From: Bacillota bacterium
GTDB taxonomy: Bacteria; Bacillota; Clostridia; Lachnospirales; Lachnospiraceae
Reading direction: 5' to 3'
NCBI GenBank assembly: GCA_023415595.1
Contig: JAEZJW010000062.1
Coordinates: 1 to 12,318, forward strand
DNA: 12,318 nucleotides
The position numbers and the translations under genes were made by a program. Under the pieces are notes generated by a model. The model was not told the DNA's origin. It saw only the letters and a program-made list of their open reading frames with translations, and ran no database searches. Shown in pieces: positions 6,666 through 12,318 of the stretch (the stretch's first letter is position 1; the number at the start of each line of letters is the position of its first letter).

Positions 6666-7151
6666 ATGCTAAAGGTTGACCTAAATCTTGTGGTTAATAT
6701 CATTAATATCCTTGTATTGTATCTCTTACTGAAGCGCTTCCTGTTCAAGCCGGTAGCCCTGGTCATGGAGAAGCGGAGTAATATCGTCAAAGCATCTCTG
6801 GAGGAAGCAGATAATAAGAAAAATGAAGCCACACTGCTAAAGCAGGAATATGAAGAGGCATTGCGGACTGCCGAAGGGAAGGCAGCAGATATCATACTTG
6901 AAGCCAAGGATCGTGCCGCCAGGGACCAGGAACGGTCTCTTTCTGAAGCGGTTGAGGCTGCTGCCAGGCTGAAGGAAGAAACACGAAGGGCACTGGAGCT
7001 GGAACAGCGGCTGACCCTTGAGAAGCTTAAGTCCGAGGTAGCCGGAATCGCTATCCTTGCTGCCTCGAAGGTAATCCAGAGTAATATCTCAGCAGAAACT
7101 AATCGGAAGCTGATTGAAGACTTCCTCTCGGAAGCAGGTGCAGGTAAATGA
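6666..7151 (+). CDS. atpF: F1Fo ATP synthase subunit b
   Basis: Peripheral stalk subunit that holds the alpha3-beta3 head against rotation; 161 residues, near the usual 155-170. One membrane helix (about 7-25, VVNIINILVLYLLLKRFLF) is followed by FKPV and a long charged, heptad-like helix rich in Ala, Glu, Lys and Arg (about 33-135), the dimeric coiled coil. The C-terminus (IQSNISAETNRKLIEDFL) is the delta-binding end. A GGTGAAG lies 7 bases before the ATG. The stop overlaps the atpH start (ATGA), so the two are translationally coupled. The sequence is divergent, as b subunits are, but the position in the operon makes the call firm. Confidence 0.95.
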   Translation: MLKVDLNLVVNIINILVLYLLLKRFLFKPVALVMEKRSNIVKASLEEADNKKNEATLLKQEYEEALRTAEGKAADIILEAKDRAARDQERSLSEAVEAAARLKEETRRALELEQRLTLEKLKSEVAGIAILAASKVIQSNISAETNRKLIEDFLSEAGAGK

Positions 7152-7651
7152 CCCGGCAGGCTGAAAACTATGCGAAGGCACTTTATGAGCTTAAAGTACC
7201 GGACGTAGCCATGAAAAAAACAAAAATAATCCTAACCTCCAGCAAAGAACTGACTGACGCCCTGCTTCATCCCGAGGTAAAGCAGTCCGAAAAGCACCGG
7301 GTGATTGATGCCATCTTTGATCATGAGGTTAGTGGTTTTCTGAAGGTTCTTTGTGATCATAGCAGCTTCGAAATGATATGGCAGATCCTTGATGCTTTTG
7401 ATGCTCTGGTTCTGATGGATAAAAAGCAGATCAAGGCTGTACTTTGTTATGTAACGAAACCGGAGGAGGATCAGCTTGGGAGGATGAAGGCCATGCTCTG
7501 CAATAAATATCATGTAAATGAGGCTCTTCTGGAACTTAAGGAGGATCCCTCCTTAGTCGGGGGTTTTATATTAACGGTCGGCAATACCATATTTGATAAA
7601 AGTATCCGGGGAGCACTGGCCAACCTATATGCTTCCCTGGTTAAGAGGTGA
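7148..7651 (+). CDS. atpH: F1Fo ATP synthase subunit delta
   Basis: Joins the b stalk to the top of F1; homologous to mitochondrial OSCP. It has 167 residues, slightly under the usual 175-180. An N-terminal helical domain opens with the family motif ENYAKALYEL (6-15). The conserved C-terminal stretch is EDPSLVGGFILTVGNTIFDKS (about 134-154) followed by the closing helix RGALANLYASL. The ATG overlaps the atpF stop by four bases. The stop at 7649-7651 lies five bases before the likely TTG start of atpA, and its GAGGTGA provides the ribosome binding site for that gene. Confidence 0.95.
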   Translation: MTRQAENYAKALYELKVPDVAMKKTKIILTSSKELTDALLHPEVKQSEKHRVIDAIFDHEVSGFLKVLCDHSSFEMIWQILDAFDALVLMDKKQIKAVLCYVTKPEEDQLGRMKAMLCNKYHVNEALLELKEDPSLVGGFILTVGNTIFDKSIRGALANLYASLVKR

Positions 7652-7656
7652 CGCAC

Positions 7657-9180
7657 TTGAGCAGTATCAACCAAGAAGAAATAATATCCGTATTGAAGCG
7701 GGAAATCGAGAACTATGAGTTTAAGACGATTGTCATGGAAACCGGTACCGTAATCCATAACAGTGATGGCATTGTTACTGTCTACGGATTGGAGAAGGCG
7801 ATTTACGGTGAACTGGTTGCGTTTGAAACAGGAGTTCATGGCATCGTACAGAATCTGAAGACGGACTCGGTAAGCTGCGTCCTTCTGGGTTCTGATTTTG
7901 GAATTAAGGAAGGCTCCAGAGTGGTTAGGACCGGTAAAAAGGCATCGATACCGGTCAGTGACGAAATCATCGGCAGAGTTGTTGATGCTCTTGGGAATCC
8001 AATAGACGGGAAAGGACCAATCACCGCAGCTGACTACTTCCCGATTGAAAATGAAGCTCCCGGCGTTGTTACCAGAAAATCCGTAACAGAGCCTCTGATG
8101 ACGGGTATCCTTGCCATTGATTCCATGTTTCCAATCGGCAGAGGCCAGCGGGAACTGATTATCGGTGACCGTCAGACAGGCAAAACAGCTATCGCAATTG
8201 ACGCCATCTTAAATCAGAGGGGCCATGGAGTAACCTGTATCTATGTTGCGATCGGTCAGAAGGCTTCGACAGTCGCACAGCTTGTAAATACTCTATCCAC
8301 CCATGGTGCTATGGACTACAGTATCGTTGTGGCTGCCTTTGCCAGTGATCTGGCATCCCTGCAATACATCGCCCCCTATTCCGGCACGGCAATTGCAGAA
8401 TATTTTTTAAAGCAGGGGAAGGATGTACTGATTGTTTATGATGATTTGTCAAAGCATGCAGTTGCGTACCGCACTATGTCCCTGTTACTGGAGCGTCCGC
8501 CGGGAAGGGAAGCCTATCCCGGTGATGTATTCTATCTCCACTCCAGGCTCCTGGAGCGCTCGTGCAGATTGAACGAGGCCTATGGAGGGGGTTCCATCAC
8601 CTCACTGCCTATCATTGAAACCCTTGCCGGAGATGTCTCGGCATATATTCCTACGAACGTCATTTCCATTACAGACGGGCAGATTTTCCTGGAAAGTGAG
8701 TTATTCTTTGCAGGTATCCGTCCGGCTGTCAATGTTGGTCTCTCTGTCTCCCGTGTCGGGGGAGCTGCACAGACGAAAGCTATGAAGAAGGCCTCCGGAA
8801 GCCTTCGTATTGATCTGGCACAATTCAGGGAGATGGAGGTATTTACACAATTCAGTGCGGAGCTGGATAAGGCCACGAAGGAATTGCTCGATCATGGCAG
8901 TCGTTTAGTGGAGCTTCTGAAGCAACCGCTGGAAAAACCGTTGCCCTTACATGAGCAGGTGATACTTCTATGCGCAGCGAATCATAAGCTTATGCTGGAT
9001 GTACCGATCAAGGAGATAAAGACCTTTCGGAGAGCTCTGATGCAATACTTTGAAAGAAAGCATCCTGATATCATTGAAGAGATAAATACGAGTAAACAAC
9101 TGCCGGAGGAACTGATTGAACGGATTCTTACTGCCACCGGAGAGTTTAAGGGCAAGGAACACCGAAAGGGCTGGGACTAA
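7657..9180 (+). CDS. atpA: F1Fo ATP synthase subunit alpha
   Basis: Nucleotide-binding, mainly regulatory subunit of the alpha3-beta3 head. From TTG 7657 it has 507 residues, within the normal 500-513. N-terminal beta-barrel about 1-95; P-loop GDRQTGKT at 170-177; YIAPYSG near 237-243; DDLSKHAVAYR near 262-272; and the signature SVSRVGGAAQ with the arginine finger Arg366, which reaches into the catalytic site of beta. The helical C-terminal domain follows. Start: the frame is also open to a GTG at 7648 that overlaps the atpH stop, but GAGG (7644-7647) lies 9 bases before the TTG and leaves none for the GTG; the resulting N-terminus (MSSINQEEIISVLKREIENYE-like) fits the family. atpG follows after 2 bases. 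Confidence 0.96.
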   Translation: MSSINQEEIISVLKREIENYEFKTIVMETGTVIHNSDGIVTVYGLEKAIYGELVAFETGVHGIVQNLKTDSVSCVLLGSDFGIKEGSRVVRTGKKASIPVSDEIIGRVVDALGNPIDGKGPITAADYFPIENEAPGVVTRKSVTEPLMTGILAIDSMFPIGRGQRELIIGDRQTGKTAIAIDAILNQRGHGVTCIYVAIGQKASTVAQLVNTLSTHGAMDYSIVVAAFASDLASLQYIAPYSGTAIAEYFLKQGKDVLIVYDDLSKHAVAYRTMSLLLERPPGREAYPGDVFYLHSRLLERSCRLNEAYGGGSITSLPIIETLAGDVSAYIPTNVISITDGQIFLESELFFAGIRPAVNVGLSVSRVGGAAQTKAMKKASGSLRIDLAQFREMEVFTQFSAELDKATKELLDHGSRLVELLKQPLEKPLPLHEQVILLCAANHKLMLDVPIKEIKTFRRALMQYFERKHPDIIEEINTSKQLPEELIERILTATGEFKGKEHRKGWD

Positions 9181-9182
9181 TT

Positions 9183-10052
9183 ATGTCAAATGTGAAGGAA
9201 ATCCATACTCGGATGAAAAGTATCCAGGATATTATGAAAATAACCAATGCGATGTACCTGATCTCCTCATCTAAGATGAAAAAGGCAAGAAAGAGTCTGC
9301 TGGCCACGGAACCATATTTTAATAAGCTTATCTCTACCATTAATGATATCCTGCTTCATACCCCCGATATGAATCAGATTTACCTTGCCAGGTGGGATGA
9401 CCAGCCGATGATTGACCCGATCAGAGGCTATATCATCATTACAGCAGATAAGGGTCTGGCTGGAGCATATAACCATAATATCCTGCGTCTGGCGGAGGAA
9501 GAGCTCGCTAAGAACACAAGATATTCCCTCTTTGTTATAGGACAGGTCGGCCGGAATTATTTTATGAGGAAAAATATCATGGTCGATGTAGAATTCCTGT
9601 TAACAGCCCAAAAACCCACCATGTACCGGGCGCGGCAGATAGCTGATACTATCCTCAATCTGTACCAAAAGGGACAACTAAATGAGGTATATGTAATTTA
9701 TACGGAGATGGTAACACCGATGAAGTCGGAAGCCAAGCTGCTTAGAATACTGCCGCTCATGAAGGAACGGTTCGAGAACACAGAGTGTCTCGGACATTGC
9801 GCTACCTTCCATCCGTCACCGGAAAGTGTTATGGATTATTTGGTTCCGAACTATGTCAAGGGTCTTCTCTTCAGCGTGTTAGTCGAAGCGTATTCCAGCG
9901 AGCAGTTTTCTCGAATGACCGCTATGGAAGCAGCCACGGACAGTGCGAGAGAGATGTTAAAATCCCTTGATTTATTGTATAATCGTGCCCGACAGTCAGC
10001 AATCACACAGGAAATCTCTGAAATTATCGGAGGTGCGAAAGGAATTATTTAG
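9183..10052 (+). CDS. atpG: F1Fo ATP synthase subunit gamma
   Basis: Central rotor shaft that couples c-ring rotation to catalysis; 289 residues, the usual length. The N-terminal helix (VKEIHTRMKSIQDIMKITNAM, about 4-24) and the C-terminal helix (RMTAMEAATDSAREMLKSL and NRARQSAITQEISEIIGGA) pair as the coiled coil inside F1. Between them lies the Rossmann-like domain with ITADKGLAGAYNHN (about 86-99), the family signature. Two bases separate it from the atpA stop, and its ribosome binding site (a weak AAAGGG) lies inside atpA, so expression is probably coupled to atpA. No frameshift or missing segment is seen. Confidence 0.96.
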   Translation: MSNVKEIHTRMKSIQDIMKITNAMYLISSSKMKKARKSLLATEPYFNKLISTINDILLHTPDMNQIYLARWDDQPMIDPIRGYIIITADKGLAGAYNHNILRLAEEELAKNTRYSLFVIGQVGRNYFMRKNIMVDVEFLLTAQKPTMYRARQIADTILNLYQKGQLNEVYVIYTEMVTPMKSEAKLLRILPLMKERFENTECLGHCATFHPSPESVMDYLVPNYVKGLLFSVLVEAYSSEQFSRMTAMEAATDSAREMLKSLDLLYNRARQSAITQEISEIIGGAKGII

Positions 10053-10065
10053 GTTAACAATCAGG

Positions 10066-10103
10066 AAAGGAGTATCTTCCCGTAGCCGGGAGATGCCTTA
10101 GCT
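10066..10103 (+). promoter_or_regulatory. atpD translation leader with a hairpin between Shine-Dalgarno and start
   Basis: A strong AAAGGAG (10066-10072) lies 31 bases before the atpD ATG, too far for normal use. Between them TCCCG (10078-10082) and CGGGA (10087-10091) form a 5-bp stem with a TAGC loop, extended by a T-G pair. Folding would shorten the gap to about 15 bases. A weaker GGGAG at 10088-10092, partly inside the stem, lies 11 bases from the ATG and is the ordinary alternative site. Confidence 0.4.
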
Positions 10104-11507
10104 ATGGAGAACGGTAAGATTGTACAGGTCCTCGGGCCTGTCGTTGATGTCGAATTTGAAACCGGTAACCTTCCTATGACAAAGGATGCCTTAGAAATAT
10201 GTCTGGAGGGAAAAAGCCTGGTTATGGAGGTAGCCGGACATATTGGCAATAGCATTGTCCGCTGTATCATGCTGTCCTCTAACGAAGGACTGGCGAAAGG
10301 CATGGAGGTAACAGCTACCGGCTCCTGTATCAGGGTACCGGTTGGAAAGCAGACCTTAGGCAGGATGTTTAACGTATTAGGCAAAGTAATTGATGGCGGC
10401 GAACCGGTAGTCGGACAGGACCAATGGAAAATCCACCGAAGCCCTCCCTCCTTCGAGGACCAGAAGCCTGTGGTTGAGATCCTTGAGACCGGTATTAAGG
10501 TAATTGACCTGTTAGCACCCTATGCAAAGGGTGGTAAAATCGGATTATTCGGTGGAGCAGGTGTGGGTAAAACGGTTTTGATCCAGGAACTGATCAGAAA
10601 TATTGCCACAGAACATGGAGGCTATTCTATCTTTACCGGGGTAGGCGAGCGTACCAGAGAAGGGAATGACCTGTGGATGGATATGAAGGAATCCGGAGTC
10701 ATAGCGAAAACAGCTTTAGTATTCGGTCAGATGAACGAGCCCCCGGGCTCCCGTATGAGGGTAGCTCAGACCGGTCTTACGATGGCGGAATATTTCCGGG
10801 ATGTGGAGAAGCAGGATGTCCTTTTGTTTATTGATAACATCTTCCGATTTGTGCAAGCAGGTTCAGAGGTATCCGCTCTTCTTGGCAGAATGCCGTCTGC
10901 GGTAGGCTATCAGCCAACTCTGGCAAATGAAATCGGTGCTCTTCAGGAGAGAATAACTTCAACGAAAAACGGCTCTATTACCTCAGTTCAGGCTGTCTAT
11001 GTTCCGGCAGATGATCTGACCGATCCTGCTCCGGCTAACACCTTCGCACATCTTGATGCAACCACCGTTTTATCAAGAAAAATAGTGGAAGCAGGTATTT
11101 ATCCCGCAGTAGATCCACTGGAATCAACCTCCAGAATCCTGGAACCCGGAATTGTCGGTGAAGAACATTATAACACCGCCAGAAGAACACAGGAGCTCCT
11201 CCAGAGATATAAGGAGCTGCAGGATATTATCGCAATCCTAGGAATGGAGGAACTCGATGCAGAGGATAAAATTGCCGTTTATCGGGCTCGTAAGATTCAG
11301 AAATTTTTATCCCAGCCCTTTAATGTAGCGGAGAATTTCACAGGGATTAAGGGAAAATACGTCGCTTTGCAGGATACCATCCGAAGCTTCAAAGCCATCA
11401 TTGATGGTGAGATGGATCAGTATCCGGAAACAGCCTTCCTCATGACCGGTACAATTGAAGATGTCAAGGAAAAAGCAAAAGGAATGCCGGAGGGGATGCA
11501 GCAATAG
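10104..11507 (+). CDS. atpD: F1Fo ATP synthase subunit beta (catalytic)
   Basis: Catalytic subunit that makes or hydrolyses ATP; 467 residues, the normal length. P-loop GGAGVGKT at 150-157; catalytic Glu182 within GERTREGND; Walker B in VLLFIDNIFRF (239-249), ending in the conserved Asp244; and the signature PAVDPLESTSR near 334-344. The DELSEED loop that pushes on gamma reads EELDAED (382-388), with the acidic character kept but the order changed. Start: an in-frame TAG lies 21 bases upstream and no other start codon occurs between, so ATG 10104 is fixed. The 51-base gap from atpG is the longest inside the operon and holds a structured leader. atpC follows after 8 bases. Confidence 0.97.
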   Translation: MENGKIVQVLGPVVDVEFETGNLPMTKDALEICLEGKSLVMEVAGHIGNSIVRCIMLSSNEGLAKGMEVTATGSCIRVPVGKQTLGRMFNVLGKVIDGGEPVVGQDQWKIHRSPPSFEDQKPVVEILETGIKVIDLLAPYAKGGKIGLFGGAGVGKTVLIQELIRNIATEHGGYSIFTGVGERTREGNDLWMDMKESGVIAKTALVFGQMNEPPGSRMRVAQTGLTMAEYFRDVEKQDVLLFIDNIFRFVQAGSEVSALLGRMPSAVGYQPTLANEIGALQERITSTKNGSITSVQAVYVPADDLTDPAPANTFAHLDATTVLSRKIVEAGIYPAVDPLESTSRILEPGIVGEEHYNTARRTQELLQRYKELQDIIAILGMEELDAEDKIAVYRARKIQKFLSQPFNVAENFTGIKGKYVALQDTIRSFKAIIDGEMDQYPETAFLMTGTIEDVKEKAKGMPEGMQQ

Positions 11508-11515
11508 GAGAAAAC

Positions 11516-11923
11516 ATGTCAAAAACATTTCTGCTGGAGATAGTCGCCAGTGATCGCGAATTTTATAAGGGAGCTTGCGAGCACCTCGTCTTTTACGGGA
11601 TTGACGGTGAATACGGAATTCTTCCAAACCATGAGCCTATGGTAACCGCTCTTCTGGCAGGTGAGATCCGGTACAAAATTGCCGGAGAATGGCGATTTGC
11701 TGCTGTAAGTGCAGGTTTTATCGAGATAGAAAAGGATTATGTCATATTACTTGCAGATACGGTCGAGCTTCCTGAGGAAATTGATATCAAACGGGCGGAG
11801 GGAGCTAAGCTGAGAGCACAGGAGCGGCTCCGTCAGAAGCAGAGCATCCAGGAATATTATCATACCCAGGCAGCCATTAACCGTGCCATGAGCAGACTTA
11901 AGGTATCCAAGCGTATCCACTGA
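11516..11923 (+). CDS. atpC: F1Fo ATP synthase subunit epsilon
   Basis: Rotor subunit at the foot of gamma that also inhibits ATP hydrolysis; 135 residues, normal length. The N-terminal beta-sandwich (about 3-84) contains GIDGEYGILPNHEPMVTAL (28-46), the family signature. The C-terminal helical pair (about 88-130) carries IDIKRA (89-94), which fits the ATP-binding motif I(L)DxxRA described for thermophilic Bacillus PS3, together with Glu84, Arg100, Arg123 and Arg127 at matching spacing. ATP binding would hold the helices in the folded, non-inhibiting state; this is inferred from the motif. AGGAG lies 6 bases before the ATG. Last gene of the operon. Confidence 0.96.
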   Translation: MSKTFLLEIVASDREFYKGACEHLVFYGIDGEYGILPNHEPMVTALLAGEIRYKIAGEWRFAAVSAGFIEIEKDYVILLADTVELPEEIDIKRAEGAKLRAQERLRQKQSIQEYYHTQAAINRAMSRLKVSKRIH

Positions 11924-11934
11924 ATAAAATATAA

Positions 11935-11990
11935 ATGCTCCCTTCTAAATGACAAGTCTATTAACTTACCTGTCAATTAGCAGGGAGCAT
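11935..11990. terminator. Compound hairpin between convergent atpC and araD, shared terminator
   Basis: ATGCTCCCT (11935-11943) and AGGGAGCAT (11982-11990) pair over 9 bases. The 38-base interval holds a second stem, TGACA (11950-11954) with TGTCA (11971-11975), and a short AGT/ACT pairing inside it. On the minus strand the outer stem is followed by TTATATTTTATT, a fair U-tract, so it looks like a terminator for araD. On the plus strand only CTTACTATG follows, so its effect on the atp transcript is less sure. Confidence 0.65.
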
Positions 11991-12011
11991 CTTACTATGT
12001 TGCTCTACCTG

Positions 12012-12318
12012 TTAGGCCGGACCCTGTCCATAATAAGCATTTGCACCATGCTTACGGTAGTAGTGCTTATCCTGAAGTACCTGTGGTGCGGCTGCTACCC
12101 CGGGGTACAGCTGCTCAGTCCGGAATGCCATTTTGGCTACTTCCTCCAAAACCACAGCATTGTGAACCGCCTCCGCAGCATTCTTACCCCAGGTAAAGGG
12201 CCCATGGTTGGTGCAAAGTATTCCGGGAGCTTCCATCGGGTTCTTATCCTTTAGGGTCTCGATGATAACCAAACCGGTGTTTTTCTCATAGCTATTTTCT
12301 ATCTCCTCCTTGGTCAAG
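12012..12318 (-). CDS. araD: L-ribulose-5-phosphate 4-epimerase, C-terminal part, truncated by window edge
   Basis: Zn2+-dependent aldolase-class epimerase that converts L-ribulose 5-phosphate to D-xylulose 5-phosphate, the last step of L-arabinose entry into the pentose phosphate pathway; cytoplasmic. The last 102 codons are present of about 230. PGILCTNHGPFTWGK holds the His that corresponds to the third zinc ligand (His171 in E. coli), followed by AVHNAVVLEEVAKMAF and LQDKHYYRKHGANAYYGQ, whose Tyr matches the catalytic Tyr229 region. The C-terminus has three extra residues (GPA). The frame runs open to the window edge, and a TTG near the edge is internal. It is convergent with atpC and separated from it by a shared hairpin. 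Its upstream neighbours, perhaps araA and araB, are outside the window. Confidence 0.95.
   Translation of the reverse strand, partial: LTKEEIENSYEKNTGLVIIETLKDKNPMEAPGILCTNHGPFTWGKNAAEAVHNAVVLEEVAKMAFRTEQLYPGVAAAPQVLQDKHYYRKHGANAYYGQGPA

Noticed and set aside
7648..7656. GTG 7648 as the start of atpA
   Set aside because: It lacks a ribosome binding site, while GAGG sits 9 bases before TTG 7657; coupling by the overlap with atpH keeps it possible but less likely.

Overview
The window looks like a chromosomal segment from a plant-polysaccharide-degrading anaerobic Firmicute, probably a clostridium of the Lachnospiraceae type. This rests on protein character (RF3, GH43 enzymes without signal peptides, clostridial-style F-ATPase subunits, AraD), strong AGGAGG-type ribosome binding sites and several TTG starts. 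The taxon is inference from sequence character only; no search was run.

Layout. The left third is on the minus strand. Reading in the direction of transcription (right to left) it holds a GH43 glycosidase with a C-terminal CBM6 (5460-3982), a second GH43 with a C-terminal beta-sandwich (3906-2365), a strong hairpin (2324-2278), a membrane-anchored sugar-binding protein of the ribose/galactose type (2141-1191), and the first 370 codons of peptide chain release factor 3 (1112-1, cut by the window edge). RF3 has its own promoter and a TTG start. From about 5668 to 11923 the plus strand carries a complete F1Fo ATP synthase operon in the order atpB-atpE-atpF-atpH-atpA-atpG-atpD-atpC, with short gaps or overlaps and no atpI in front. 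At the right edge, convergent to atpC, is the 3' third of araD (L-ribulose-5-phosphate 4-epimerase), with a compound hairpin between the two genes.

How the genes fit together. The two GH43 enzymes most likely release L-arabinose and/or D-xylose from imported arabinoxylan or arabinan fragments in the cytoplasm. AraD feeds arabinose-derived ribulose-5-phosphate into the pentose phosphate pathway. The solute-binding protein may bind or sense the sugar, but no transporter or kinase lies beside it. The ATP synthase is an intact housekeeping operon lying between these pentose genes. Its c subunit lacks the signature Na+ ligands, which predicts H+ coupling, and its epsilon subunit carries the full ATP-binding motif known from thermophilic Bacillus.

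I see no insertion sequence, CRISPR array, tRNA, rRNA or phage gene, and no undescribed multi-gene system. The most interesting points are in translation initiation: a strong G7 Shine-Dalgarno in front of atpB that points to an in-frame AUA, and a small hairpin between the Shine-Dalgarno and the start of atpD.
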